NCBI GenBank assembly: GCA_001931875.2
Contig: MSJH02000546.1
Coordinates: 310,001-374,000 of the forward strand
Direction: 5' to 3'
Length of the DNA: 64,000 nucleotides
Source of the DNA: Byssochlamys sp. IMV 00236
Taxonomy: Eukaryota; Ascomycota; Eurotiomycetes; Eurotiales; Thermoascaceae
Of this stretch, positions 1 through 11,276 are shown in pieces (positions within the stretch are counted from its first letter, which is position 1; each line of letters starts with the position of its first letter). The position numbers were made by a program, and so were the translations under genes. The notes below the pieces were generated by a model. That model ran no database searches and had not been told where the DNA came from. It saw only the letters and a program-made list of their open reading frames with translations.

Positions 1-225
1 TATAGAGTTGCAAACGAGTTGATGTGCTGCGCTCACCAGATAGCTACCCAAGGAAGCGGATTGGTCCTGCTGTTTATCGCTGTCTTTGCGCGTTGCATCA
101 GACTTGGTGGACTTCGATCTGGAGTCCTCGCCACGCTTGTTCGATTCGACATCGTGTCTAACATATGTCGTATCTAGGGGAGTCTCTGGTTGCGTCTGCA
201 CAGAGGCAGCTGGCAATTCACCCAT
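1..225 (-). CDS. 5' end of a gene running off the left edge (hypothetical, hydrophilic N-terminus)
   Basis: An ATG at 225-223 opens a minus-strand frame that stays open to the window edge. The first 63 residues (to position 37) are hydrophilic and rich in Ser, Thr, Lys, Asp and Gln, ending SLGSYL. A good donor, CTG|GTGAGC, follows at position 36 in phase 0, so exon 1 is probably 37-225 and the rest of the gene lies outside. A charged leader ending in this way is seen before the first membrane domain of fungal ABC-B (MDR-type) transporters, but that is only a guess from the style of the sequence. No domain is visible. The frame, codon use and splice site support coding; the product is unknown. 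Confidence 0.4.
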   Translation of the reverse strand, partial: MGELPAASVQTQPETPLDTTYVRHDVESNKRGEDSRSKSTKSDATRKDSDKQQDQSASLGSYLVSAAHQLVCNSI

Positions 226-3200
226 CTAGAATTGGGATCGGAATTAAGAGATGCGGGAAACAAGGGAGTGCAGCGACGAGTATACCGTCGAGAAAGTTGC
301 CGTTAGCTATCCGTCAGAGCAGTACCGCGAGAGTTCCCGCTTCCCTGACAGCACAACGATGGTTCCTCACATGTGGTGGACAGAAATATTTATTATCAGT
401 TCGTACTGTGTGTAAGAACTATACAGATTCTTACTACAGGAAATTAAAGCCACGAGGGGCGGGTGGGGACTAGCGAATTTCGCGCTGCAACAACCCAATG
501 CGGTTAAATGTACTGTGACATGTGAGTTCTCTTATTTACAATACCCCTTTGTACTTAATAATTCCGTGTTATGCAAGCTATTTTGTGACACCTCAGTGTG
601 CCTAAAACTTTACGTATATTGCCATAGTAAATACTGAAAAATAGGCACAATTTAATTGTGAACCGCTTTATAATCTGTACTCGAACCCGGATTCGCAGTA
701 ACTATCAATGATAATGTCTTACAGTACATAGAGTTCCTCGCCATAGAAGGACTACCAAGGTAAAATGTTCGTCGCTTAATCTCGCTGTATTGTCGCGATA
801 CTCAGTGCGCACTTAATAAATACAGAGTAATAATGAGTCTTCCCGAGGAGATGGAGTAAAGTTGTTCTCGAAATAGGCAACAACGTAGTGACCAGCCAAT
901 AGCGTTCCATTAGAATAGCACGCCCGATTTGCTGTAGCCTGTCGGTTCCCATCGACCAACAAACGGCCAGTTTGACCTTGGATCGTCTCGCTAGTGCTTC
1001 AGCTTCGGAGTATTTTTAGCTTTACATGGGAGTAGTCACAAACATATCGGGGGTTTTCAGTCGCATCAGAGTGCCTAAATAATTGATGATTTCTAAATAG
1101 CTAGCTAAGCTTTCAGAGAAAGTCGTGTAGTTCATCTCCTCGGAGGTTAAGGTATACAATGAGTTACAGACTAGGCGGTGAGATACCCTGGTAGGAGTAG
1201 TACTCTGATACGCGCAATAGCTACTTCGTGTTTGATCTTTATCTGCATAGTATCAGTCATGGATGCATATATAGCACTGTACATACGGGCCATCAATATT
1301 ACTATGGTGAGTCAGACTTTGATAACCTGTTGATAATTTCAAGAAAAGACTGTAGATCTGTCACAGAAGTTTGTGACGAGGTCTATATTCGGGGTGGTCA
1401 AATGAATGGGTATTTGCTGTGGAAAACGTCGATACTGGAAGATTTCTGGGTAGCCACGATTGTCTCCTTGTCGGTGTCACTCACCAGCCACTGGCAGGCA
1501 GCCACGTTTTAGATTCATCTGATAAGGTCACACAGCCGCTACCTTCTCGTAATCGTCCCTTGTCTTGAATGAACGGGAGCAAACAAAGGCAACCGGAAAC
1601 TCTTCAGATCTTCTTTTATAAAAAACTTGTTGCAGCAATAGTATCATTCGGGATGTAGAGGGTAACAAACCCGACATATGAGAGGCAGTATTACAAGAGA
1701 TCACAACTACGGAGTACAATATATGGTAGCCATACCTAATCTGAACGGGGAAGTTAGAATGAGAGCCTGAGGCAGTGACAACGCCGGCAGCTGACATAAG
1801 TCGAAATACTCCACTTTGACTCGACCGGTTGCAGGACGATCTGATTGTGTCTATGAATAATAAATGCCGATTCTCTGGATTTCGGTACTCTCTATCCGTG
1901 GAACTGGACATGTTAAGGTGGTATTACACAGTATCATCTTGCGCGAACCCTGTCTGTATAGAATACTTGGTTGATCTGGGCGTGCATCTCCCAGATCGCC
2001 CATGACTATCTCAACGCGATCTCCATACTATTGGCGACCACGTGAGGATGCCAAGTCGGCCCGTCCCAGGGGGTTCAATGGATTTCTGGGGGGCATGAAG
2101 GCGTTCTAGGTCTTAGTGTTCCTCTTAGCGCTAGATCGGTCAGCCCCGGCCCCCGAACAAGCGAGTTAAAGAATTCAACAGGGCCACAGGCAGACTAGTC
2201 TATCAGCTCGTGGGTAGAAAAGAGCCGGGCGTGGGTAGAGAAGTTTTTCCGAGAAAAGTCTTGGCCGTTTTCCTACCCTCGCTTGGAATGATGACACTGT
2301 CATCCTGATCACTATGCGCCCGGTTTACAATGCATGACTCGCTCCTCTCTTCCTGCGAGACGTTCCATGTATCACATCATTTTATTCCCGGGACGCGATA
2401 TCCTCTTCCGGCGATTCTTTTACTAGAACAACTCTCGTATCTGTTGGCGCAAACCCGGATGGCATCAATATGACCGTAGTCAATGACTGGCAGATAGCAT
2501 CTGGTTAGGACAACGCCGGACTGGAGAACTGGTCCTGCACCTGTCTTTCCCTTCACGGCCTAGCCCGGGCAGAGATGTTACAGTCGAGCATACGTTGTCA
2601 GCATTTCCATCTCCTTGAGTCGTCGCCAACTTGACGCCAAGTAATCGCGGAGGCTAGTGGCGACGCCGGCAGTGGAGAATGGAACAATGCTAGATCGAGG
2701 TCAACCCAAGCGGGAAGGGGGGCACGCGCCCTTGATGTCAACGAGATCAGTTATGAAAACCCCCCGGGGGCCTCGTTTGAAACCAGGGGGAGAGGCTTCA
2801 TGTCCTCCGTCCTGAGCCGCTACCTACCCCGCCTTCTGCGATAACTCTGAGTATTCTCCATCTATCTCCGTTGCTGTCTACAGTTGAGTGCGCTGGTGTG
2901 CGCCACTATCCTCCCAGTAAGAATAAGAAAAGTGAAAAACTTGGCCGGGATCCGTGCCGGTCCGTGGGTAACCCGTCTCCGAGGCGATTCGAAATCAACC
3001 GATATCCCCGATTTACAGCTATTTTCTTTCCTTTTTTTTTCTCTATTTGTGATCGTCTGTTCCTACAGAAATAAGAGATTTCCGGGGGACTTGGGACATC
3101 ACCGGTATCTGGTGTATACGAGGTGAGAGAGACTGGTCTCCTGACGCTGCTCGCGCTGTACAAGAGGTCCGCTCTTTGCGCCTGGGGAACGATCAGGACG

Positions 3201-3378
3201 ACTGTTGCGCGGCGACTAAGAGAGTCTGGGAGAACAAACCGGAGGACATTTTGCAGACGGGACGAGACGGCTCTCCAGGTTCTGTTTCGAATGAACTAGG
3301 AGTATCACGTAAAGGGCTGGGACACAGGTCACAGAATGCGAAAGAGACGGTGACACTGGGAGAAAGGAACACGACGAC
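226..3378. other. Gene-free stretch between the left-edge gene and the LicD gene
   Basis: Short open frames occur on both strands (the longest about 127 codons, at 1528-1911 minus), but none shows a domain, a consistent exon structure or codon bias. One copy of the recurrent 9-mer TACGGAGTA sits at 1708-1716. A T/C-rich tract at 3028-3042 lies in the presumed promoter of the LicD gene. Otherwise I see nothing recognisable. Confidence 0.6.
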
Positions 3379-4414
3379 ATGAGATACCTGAGCCTGCTGG
3401 CGCTGCTGATCGCCTTATACCCGATCTTGATTCTGGCGTCTCCATTGTCAGTCCGCGCCGATGCAGCCGAGAATGAGGAACAGCAGCAGGAGCAGGAGCA
3501 GGAAAAGCCCCCAAAGCCTGCGGAGACCAAATATTTCCACGAGCCTGGCGGTGATGATATTATGGGGCACTATGATACTCGGTTCTTCCATGGTGTTGTC
3601 TCGTACGACGAGCGGACAGATACACTCACTCACATGATCCGCGCATATTTGGAGTTCTTCCGGGAGAATGGTCTGGAGACATGGATTGCACATGGAACGC
3701 TGTTGGGTTGGTGGTGGAACGGCAAGGTAGGCTGAGTGACCCGGAAGGTCCTGGAACTCAATGCTGACATTCTTTTTTTCTTGTAGATGCTACCGTGGGA
3801 CTGGGACGTCGATACCCAGGTTTCCGAGGAAACTCTACTATACATGGGAGACCATTTCAACCAGACGATAGCGCAGTACATCTCAGAAGATCGAAAAGTC
3901 AAACGAAAGTATCTGCTCGATGTCAACCCGTGGTCACGCCAGCGTGATCGAGGGGAAGGCCTGAATATTATCGACGCCCGTTGGATCGACATCCGCAACG
4001 GTCTATACATCGACATCACCGGCCTGAGCGAGCTCCATCCCGACGTCGAGCCCGGAGTTTGGCAGTGCAAAAATTTCCACAAGTACAACACGGAGGATCT
4101 CTACCCAATGCGTCAGACGACCTATGAAGGCGTGCCCGCCAAAGTGCCGTTCAAGTACGACTCGATTTTGATCGCAGAATATTCCGGCAAGGCATTGTCC
4201 TCGACTCACTTCCAGAAGTACGTTATCGATTATACATTTTCATTATAGAGCCATTAGCTAACGTTTTCGCAGCCACACTTGGAGCCCTGAGCAGAAGATT
4301 TGGGTCGCCGATGAGCCACACATTGCGGAGAGACAGAAACAGGAGGAAAAGGAACGGAAGAAGCAGCTCGACGAGGAGAAACGACAAGAGGACCGACAGA
4401 ACCAGTATGCCTGA
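3379..4414 (+). CDS. LicD-family phosphotransferase-like protein
   Basis: Three exons (3379-3726, 3787-4217, 4273-4414) give 306 residues. The N-terminus is a hydrophobic signal or anchor (residues 1-25), followed by a Gln/Glu-rich linker. The LicD core follows: an AHGTLLGWWWNGKMLPWDWDVD segment, split after NGK by intron 1, contains the acidic D-x-D-x-D cluster at residues 121-125 expected to bind metal and nucleotide. LicD proteins transfer phosphorylcholine or related phospho-groups to glycans; the yeast relative MNN4 acts in mannosylphosphorylation of secretory glycans. The signal sequence here fits a Golgi or secretory location. The last 30 residues are a Lys/Arg/Glu-rich charged tail, as in MNN4. 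Both introns have good donors and acceptors and keep phase. The family call is strong; the substrate is inferred. Confidence 0.88.
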
Positions 4415-5103
4415 TGAAACCATATCCCATCTACCTGGTACGACTCGACTCGACTCGACTCGACTCGACTCTTCTGATCACCGTGCTTCTCTTGTGACTT
4501 TTCTCATTCCTGCTCAGTTTTGGCGTTAGCGGTTCCTCTGGTCCTCTGGCTTCTTGCCTGTGCATGGTTCGGCGTTACGTTTGTTCTTTACGATGCATCA
4601 GTCTGCCCTTCATATACATACGCAGCATCAGCTGGGCGTTGGATCTATTCTTGGCATGCGGAAATGGCGATCTGCGATATATAACCTCTGGATAATCTGT
4701 GTTTATCTGCCGGCATCGTCTATCTATATCTACTGTATATAATATCCTCGCGAGATCCTCTTGGGCAACGGGTTCTTGGCCTGTGATCCTGGCTATAAAT
4801 AAATTCCATCACAATTTCTACTCGTCCGTGCTCAGGCTGCACGTCTGGACTGACAGTCTATCCTCCACCATCCTCAACCGCTTGTATCCTGACTATCAGC
4901 TTTTCTGAAGATACCACCCCTTCGCATCATATCACACACAATAGTTACATGACCGTAGGCAACACCAGCGGTACAACCCCACCACACAGAGCGCAATGCT
5001 GCATCCCACTCAAAAAAAAAAAATTAGTACACCCAATCCCCCTCCCTCCTCCACAACCAACCACTCAACAGAAATCAAAAACAAAAAAAGAAATGTTTGT
5101 AAA
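4415..5103. other. LicD 3' region and spacer to tRNA-Glu
   Basis: It holds the CGACT microsatellite and several A-rich tracts just before the tRNA. One of these (A7 near 5084-5091) reads as a T run downstream of the minus-strand tRNA and is a likely Pol III terminator. No coding signal is seen. Confidence 0.6.
4441..4470. repeat. (CGACT)6 microsatellite
   Basis: Six perfect CGACT units begin 26 bases after the LicD stop codon, so the tract lies in the 3' untranslated region. Confidence 0.95.
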
Positions 5104-5175
5104 CTCCGATGCGGGGAATCGAACCCCGAGCTGCTGTGTGAGAGACAGCGATGTTAGCCATTACACCACATCGGA
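5104..5175 (-). tRNA. tRNA-Glu (anticodon CTC), copy 1
   Basis: The 72-base sequence on the minus strand folds as a cloverleaf. The acceptor stem TCCGATG pairs with CATCGGA, and the discriminator is G. The anticodon stem GCTGT/ACAGC encloses the loop CTCTCAC, giving anticodon CTC (codon GAG). The T arm is a perfect CGGGG-TTCGATT-CCCCG. No intron is present. It is identical to the copy at 7400-7471 and is followed by a T run that can end Pol III transcription. Confidence 0.96.
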
Positions 5176-6306
5176 TGTAGTTGTTGGAGTGGTGTGAAAA
5201 TTTTTGATTCATGAACCAAGCCTAAAAATTATGGGTCTGGTTTTGGCTTTGTATGTGCCATAGTTCGCGGGCGGTGGGTAACTACCAAACTTACCGAGTA
5301 CGGGTAACTAACTAACTAGTATCCGTTCTGAGAGGTTATTAAAGTTAAATAGCCTTTTTACCTTTTAATAATAAGTAGGTAAGTAAGTAAATATATATTT
5401 CCGCATAATAATATAGTAGGTTATTTAAATCGTTTAGATACCTTACCACATAACCTAACTACTAGTCCTTAATATAATGAGTAAGCCCTTAAAGTCATAA
5501 GATATTTTCCCTAAGCAATACTGGAAGCACTAACACGGTATGTGTAAGTTATCAGCCCCAATAGGCTTACCAGGTAGTTAGTCGAATTTTGTCTACTGGA
5601 AAAAAGACATTGCAACTTTTTGAGCAGCAAATTCTGTGGCAAATCTAGTAGTCCTCTATTCTCGGAAACTAGATTGAACAGCAGTTATCAAGTATGCTAG
5701 TTCGTTCCGTCTGGGTAAAGCATTTACTATAAGATACACTTAGAACACCTTGTAAGCAATCTGGTACGGTATCGGTTGGGAGGAGGATGAAAGATGCCTT
5801 CCTATCTACTATACGGAGGTAAGCTATATAGCTAATGGCTGCCTAAGGCAGAGCCCAGGTTAATCCCGCACCTCTGTACTCCACTAAGCGGGCATATTCC
5901 CTATCACAATCTTCTATACTACTTGAAAAACACAGCAGGCGATAGCAAACAGTGGCGAGTAAATGTTGGGCACTGATTACGAGGGCGATGCTGCTCTGAA
6001 AAAGGCTATAATAAACGTTTATTAAATGAGTTAGGCTTCCTCTAGTCCGAGTATAGGAAGGACGAAAAAACTGCCCTGCAATACAATATGAAGTCTGACG
6101 GAGAAGAGTTGGATATAATCGCTGCAAGGTCGAGCATCTAGAAGTCATAAATGACCCTAATGGCCAAAAGTCACCATAGCAAATATAATGACTACTAGAC
6201 TAATCTCTAGGACCATCGCCATTTCTGCTTCTCCATACAGTCACTAAGATGCAATTTCCACTCATAGAGAACTCATTTTGTAGCTATTCTATAATTTAAA
6301 GCGAAT
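5176..6306. other. AT-rich spacer between tRNA-Glu copy 1 and the kinase-like gene
   Basis: It contains simple tetranucleotide stretches (CTAA and GTAA type, about 5305-5395) and AT-rich DNA. The frame at 5843-6148 (minus) has no recognisable domain and no supporting gene structure. I see no gene here. Confidence 0.6.
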
Positions 6307-7065
6307 TCACAAATATGTGTAGTAATAAGGCCAGGTGCGCGATATCTTGCCATCGTTATAGTCTTCTATCTAGGCAGAGGTCAGTTGGATCGGGAAAATA
6401 ATCGGGGAGTACTTACTAGGGCGTCAAAAAACTCATTAACCATTTCTTTTTCGTCCTCTATCCACTGAGAGTTCCATTTACGCTCTGAGAATGTCTGTGC
6501 ATGATCAAAGTCGATCCAGAGAACCCTTTTTGTGTATTTCTGGACCATCATGTTTCGAGGGTAGGGGTCGCCGTGATAAATCCCCACTCCATGGATGCTC
6601 TCCAGAATTGTACGAAGTGTGGCTATGCGGTAGTCTGAAAATGTTGAAAGATCTATTTCATGCAAGTCCGGAATATATTCAATAAGGATGGCATTGGGGA
6701 AGAGCTCATCCTTTAAAAACCGCTTCAAAAAGGGTTGGCACGATGTTGGATCGATCTCTTTTATCACACCGTAGAAGTCTGGTACCACTCCTTGTCGATA
6801 TAATCCGTACTCTTTTAGACGATGATATGCAGTACTCTCACAGATGAAGGGATCGATTTCACGGTTAGGAGGGTCGGCGTAAGATCTCTTTGCGCTGTGG
6901 TACTGCAGTTATCTTAAGGAAATGCTCAGGAAATTGGGTTCATCATAAACAACATACCACCTTAAGAACACGTAGTTTCCCTTGAACGGTCACTTGAAAA
7001 ATAGTAGAGGAGTCAGATTCTTTGAGGACCTGGATGAAAGTAATATCGGCAATTGTCAGTTCCAT
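6307..7065 (-). CDS. Compact protein-kinase-like (Bud32/LPS-kinase-type) protein
   Basis: Three exons (6958-7065, 6417-6902, 6307-6369), all phase 0 with canonical splice sites, give an intact 218-residue protein. It is little more than a minimal kinase fold. A beta3 lysine lies in RVLKV (K35), a helix-C glutamate in ICESTAY (E58), the catalytic loop is HGDPYPRNMM (D148, N153), and the metal-binding aspartate is in WIDFDHA (D167, DFD instead of DFG). All key catalytic residues are therefore present, although the glycine-rich loop is replaced by a short Asp/Ser turn. Small kinase-like proteins of this style are common and often expanded in filamentous fungi; their substrates are mostly unknown. 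The gene stands alone between twin tRNA-Glu genes in AT-rich DNA. The fold call is firm, the function unknown. Confidence 0.8.
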
Positions 7066-7399
7066 GGCTAGCTGCCTGAGAAGAATCACTGCAGTGCTCT
7101 CGGTCGCTATACCACGATCGGCCGCCGTTCAAGAGTGAAGGAACTATTATAGCTCCTGAGACTAGACTGCAGTATCGGTGCGGAGCACTTAGCTACGCAT
7201 CTGAGAACGTCATGATACTGGGAAAATAATCCTACAGAAAATTAGTCAAAACACTATAGAGCTCGCGAATAGCGGCACAGAAGAGAGGGAAAAAAAAAAG
7301 AATAAAACCGCATAAACCAGTCGTGATAAAATCAATACCCGATACTATCACCCGTAACCAGGCCAAAAAATTTCGGAAACAAAAAGGAAATCTGAAACT
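7066..7399. other. Upstream region of the kinase-like gene
   Basis: A short spacer containing an A10 run near 7290-7300 and an AAAAA tract just before the tRNA. The latter reads as a T run after the minus-strand tRNA and is its likely Pol III terminator. No gene is seen. Confidence 0.6.
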
Positions 7400-7471
7400 C
7401 TCCGATGCGGGGAATCGAACCCCGAGCTGCTGTGTGAGAGACAGCGATGTTAGCCATTACACCACATCGGA
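7400..7471 (-). tRNA. tRNA-Glu (anticodon CTC), copy 2
   Basis: This copy is identical over all 72 bases to the one at 5104-5175, with the same acceptor, anticodon (CTC) and T-arm structure. The upstream flanks (to the right on the plus strand) are also similar, each with a TTGTTGGA motif followed by a GAAAATTTT tract. A short segment, and not only the tRNA, was therefore duplicated. Confidence 0.96.
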
Positions 7472-7933
7472 CTTTGTTGGAATTGTTGAGAAAATTTTGG
7501 TTAATGTGCCCTTTCAAATATTCCGTGTCGTGGGCTCGCCCGAGCTTATTAATTGCGCCTTTAGATCGCCATCTGAGAACGTCATTCTATGTTGGAATTC
7601 CGTTGGAAATAGTCACCAAGTAAAACTAGATCAGGACAATCCAGTTTCATTAGCGAAAACAGATATAAACTAGAATTCACTCAAAATCCAAATAGATACA
7701 CAGTTTAAAATGCATGCCTCATCGAATGCCTTAGTCTATCAACAGCTGACATCGTAAATGTCACGTGACTCTAGAAGGCAACCGATGCGGAGAGAAGACG
7801 GAGAAGAGTCGATATGTAATTGTCAGCCACGCCTCTTTGCCTCTGTTCATTCCTCGCGTTTCTCTCACTCTTACTCACGTATCTATTTAAGAATCACAGA
7901 ATACAGCTTCAGTTTCCGCCCTACAATTGTTAT
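7472..7933. other. Promoter and leader of the WLM protease gene
   Basis: No gene is seen. A pyrimidine-rich leader (about 7840-7930) precedes the start codon. The frame remains open upstream to about 7820 but has no ATG there. Confidence 0.55.
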
Positions 7934-8998
7934 ATGAGCACGTCCGGGGAACACCCTGCATCTCTCTCCGCAATGGATTCGGAGAATGCGATAACGCTCA
8001 CTATCCACTATCGAGGTTCCCCTCATGCATACACTCTTCCTGCGTCTGCTACGATGCAGGATCTCTCTTCGACAGTCGCCTCAGAACTACACATACCCAC
8101 GGAGAACCAGAAATTCCTCATCTCCCCAAAGCCCGGCATGCTAAAGGCTCCGTTCCCTAATACTCCGTTGGCGGAGTTCCTCCCAGACTCGATTCGCTCT
8201 TCACCAAAGTTCAAAATCACCTTGCTCGGCAGCCCTGCCCAGGAGATATCAGATTTGAACGAGGCTGTTTCCTCAAATCGCAGACGTCTCGAAGCTCGAG
8301 CTACCTCTTCCTCGCACCCGCGCATCTCCCGCCGTCCTCCTGGAGGAGTACGCACTCTATCATCGCCATCACCAGATACATACACTTTCCACCGACTTCT
8401 CCCGCTCTCCTACCTCCCAAATCCAGATCGCAGCCTCCAGTTCCTAGCGCGCCTACGAGATGACCCAGGGATCAAGTTTGCGATGCAAAAACACCGCTTC
8501 TCCGTCCCGTTGCTCACGGAGATGAACCCGGCCGAACACACGACAGAGTCATCGCGTACACTGGGACTGAATCGGAATAAGGGAGAGGTGATCGAGTTAC
8601 GTCTTCGAACAGATGCATACGACGGGTATCGCGACTATCGAACGATTCGGAAAACGCTCTGCCACGAGCTTGCGCACTGCGTGTTCAGCGAACATGATCG
8701 TGACTTTTGGAACTTGACGAAGCAAATCGAGGGGGAGGTGGAAAGAGGAGATTGGACTCGTGGTGGCCACCGGTTGACGGAACAAGAGTTCTATAATCCA
8801 CAAGATTGGGAAGAGCAGGCGGGTAGGGAGGAAGTTGACGACAGAGGCTGGACGGGCGGCGAGTTCGTTCTAGGTGGATTAAAGGAGGATCGTCCCAGTG
8901 CGACTGGCACAGAGAGTCGAAGGGAGATATTAGCCAGAGCGGCGGAGGAACGGTTGAAGAAGGAGAAGGCAAGGGGTAGAAATCCGGAGCATAACTAG
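7934..8998 (+). CDS. Ubiquitin-like/WLM-domain metalloprotease (Wss1-type)
   Basis: A single exon encodes 354 residues. The first in-frame ATG is at 7934; a second at 7973 is an equally good start. The first third is a ubiquitin-like fold (an ITLTIHYRGSPHAYTLP strand, then FKITLLGS). The WLM zinc-protease domain follows, with the motif CHELAH and a third histidine in SEHDRDFW, i.e. HExxH plus a downstream ligand. Wss1/SPRTN-class enzymes cut proteins cross-linked to DNA; the fungal UBL-WLM fusion is a sister group whose exact role is less clear. The C-terminus is charged and likely disordered. The gene converges with the thiolase gene. Family confidence is high; the DNA-repair role is inference. 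Confidence 0.85.
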   Translation: MSTSGEHPASLSAMDSENAITLTIHYRGSPHAYTLPASATMQDLSSTVASELHIPTENQKFLISPKPGMLKAPFPNTPLAEFLPDSIRSSPKFKITLLGSPAQEISDLNEAVSSNRRRLEARATSSSHPRISRRPPGGVRTLSSPSPDTYTFHRLLPLSYLPNPDRSLQFLARLRDDPGIKFAMQKHRFSVPLLTEMNPAEHTTESSRTLGLNRNKGEVIELRLRTDAYDGYRDYRTIRKTLCHELAHCVFSEHDRDFWNLTKQIEGEVERGDWTRGGHRLTEQEFYNPQDWEEQAGREEVDDRGWTGGEFVLGGLKEDRPSATGTESRREILARAAEERLKKEKARGRNPEHN

Positions 8999-9414
8999 GA
9001 GGAACGGGCAGTGTCTTCTGTTGCCACCCTGCCGTGTTTCTCTCACTCCGGTCCCTCTCCTGCCTCGATTGCATAGCGGCAATCCTACTGATTTAACGAT
9101 TCTTACGACCTGTTTTTGAAGGCATGCCATGTTGCATTATTTTTTGATGATATCCAGGAGTTTGCATTAGAGCAGATCGTGCTGTCTTTTCTTTTCTTGG
9201 GAATCGATAGATAATAATGTATAACTGTACTATACCCGAACCAGTGCGGAATCAACCGTTCCAAAGGTTCCTTTTGCATTAAAGTAGATATCGTATTTTT
9301 AGTAGTTGCTATCCCAAAACAAATGACAGCGTCATATGGCATCTCAAAATGTACTGTATATACACGGCACTACCTAACTAGGCCTCGACCCAGTCAAGTT
9401 TTAACTCGACTTCC
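8999..9414. other. Convergent 3' spacer (WLM protease / thiolase)
   Basis: This is AT-rich shared 3' flank of two convergent genes. I see no gene or repeat in it. Confidence 0.6.
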
Positions 9415-10853
9415 TTAGATCTGCTCATTCACAAACAACCCAGCCATACCCTGTCCGGTACCAATGCACATACTCGTGACGAGGACCTTCTTCTTCGTCC
9501 TTCTGGCCTCGCTCAGTATCGTACAGATCTGTCGTGCACCAGTCGCGCCCAGTGGGTGACCCAGCGCAATGGCGCCTCCGCGAGGGTTGACCTTCTCATG
9601 TTCGAGGCCGAGGTTATTCAGGCAGTAGACGGCCATGGAAGCGAAAGCCTCGTTGATCTCGTAAATGTCGATGTCGGACTTGGCCAGGTTGAATTTGCTG
9701 AGAAGCTTGGGGATGGCGGCTGTAGGGCCGATACCCATGATGCGCGGAGGCACACCGGCAACGGTGGCGCCGCAGAACTTGGCCAAGATAGGCTGGTTCA
9801 GTTCAATGGCCTTGGAGCGGCGCATGAGGAGGATGGCGGCAGCTAGAGATTCATGATTAGCTCGCTGATGGTTTTCAGAAAGGATGATACTGCTGGTACA
9901 TACCACCATCGGTGACCTGGCTGGAATTTCCACCAGTGGACTTGTTTCCAAAGGCAGGGAATGCAGGACGAATCTTGCTCAAAGATTCATACGTGGTGCC
10001 ATATCGGATGCCTTCGTCCTTGGTCAAGGTGACCTCCTTCTCCTCGCCGGTCTTGGGGTCCTTGATCTTCGTTGTGATCGGGACAATCTCATCATCGAAC
10101 CAACCGGCCTTCTGTGCCTCCTCTGCCCGGCGGTATGACTCTGCTGCATAGCGGTCCTGCTGCTCACGGGTAATATTAAAGTCGTCGCCGACGTTCTCGG
10201 AGGTCTGTCCCATAGGCTGCATACAGTCGGCAGCCTCCTGCGTCTTCAGGACCTCTTCGTTGAAAGGTTTCTCCAGACGATCCCCACCCGCAGACATAGA
10301 CTCAGCACCCATGGCGATTCCGATATCAATGGCACCCAGCTGGATCTGGTTGGCGATGTCCTGCACGGCCTTTAGACCAGACGAGCAGAACCGGTTCACA
10401 GACGAAGCGCCGGAAGTGTGAGGAATGCCAGCCGCAAGGGAAGCAGCTCGAACGAGGTAAGCGGCCTTGCCATCATTGACCTGGAAAGGCAGTGTCAATA
10501 TGCGGAGTTTCCTGAACGCGTGGAAGACTAAAACTCACGTTTCCGAGGCAAACATCCTCGATGAGAGCTGGGTCGATCTTCGACTTGGCCAGGACTTCCT
10601 TTAGGAGAGCATAGATGATGTAGTCTAGATCGGTGTCCTTGAAACCGCCCTTCTTAGCCTTGGTCAGCGGCGTTCGCAGTGCGAGGGTGATGACGATATC
10701 ATCTGGGGTTTTCTGAGTGCTATCCCGAGATCGTAAGTATATGGATTGAAATGCGGGGATCTGTAAAGCTGGACCGCGAGCTTACATCGCAGAAACACCA
10801 CTGGAGCCTCCCTTCAGGTGGTTGAGGATAGAGGACAGTCGCTCCGTAGCCAT
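9415..10853 (-). CDS. pot1: Peroxisomal 3-ketoacyl-CoA thiolase
   Basis: Four exons (10786-10853, 10539-10719, 9904-10480, 9415-9842), phase-consistent, give 417 residues. The N-terminus carries RLSSILNHL, an exact match to the type 2 peroxisomal targeting signal (R-L-x5-H-L), so the enzyme should be imported by Pex7. Thiolase hallmarks are the acyl-binding Cys115 in NRFCSSG, EINEAFAS, His371 in GHPLGATG and Cys401 in CIGTGQG. It cleaves 3-ketoacyl-CoA to acetyl-CoA and a shortened acyl-CoA, the last step of peroxisomal beta-oxidation. Length and motifs match the Fox3/Pot1 family, and no key residue is missing. Two CCTCGG hexamers upstream fit fatty-acid induction by FarA/FarB-type regulators. 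Confidence 0.95.
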
Positions 10854-10996
10854 GGTCGACGCTGTAGCAAATGCTCCAGATTATGTTGCTCCTTGATAGC
10901 CCGGTCAGCGCAAATCCAAAGCCAACCGCGCTGATGACCGGCCGGATGAGAAACAAAGATATATGGAAAGCAAGAAACGATGTAGAATCCCGGAAA

Positions 10997-11002
10997 CCGA
11001 GG
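10997..11002 (-). promoter_or_regulatory. Candidate FarA/FarB site (CCTCGG), proximal
   Basis: CCTCGG on the thiolase sense strand, 144-149 bases upstream of its ATG. This hexamer is the core described for the Aspergillus fatty-acid regulators FarA and FarB. A hexamer alone is weak evidence; the target gene gives it meaning. Confidence 0.5.
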
Positions 11003-11276
11003 TCTTAAAACGTGGGACGAAGCAGCTCGAGCTCCGCGAAGCTCCGCCGGAGCCGGATGCGGGGAAAGATACAAGGGGCAAAAAAGAAGAAAAAGAGCAG
11101 TATAGCCCCTTAAACCAGTAATAACAGAGTTTGAGATCTTGCCACTTACCTGCGACAAAATAAACACTTTTACTTAGTACAATCAATTGTAGATAAGGGG
11201 TGAAGTCAAAAGGTGAAACAAGAGAGAGCAAGCGGATGGAGTCTTGAGATGGTTCCGGGCCCGCACTGGAAAAGAG

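Noticed and set aside
165..473. A 102-codon plus-strand frame near the left edge
   Set aside because: It overlaps the start of the more credible minus-strand gene (1-225) and has no recognisable domain.
1228..1911. Two short frames (94 and 127 codons) in the 3-kb gene-free region
   Set aside because: No domain, no splice-supported extension and irregular composition; likely chance frames.
7820..7933. An N-terminal extension of the WLM protease with a hydrophobic segment
   Set aside because: The open frame upstream begins at a TTG and has no ATG until 7934. The apparent membrane helix is leader sequence.
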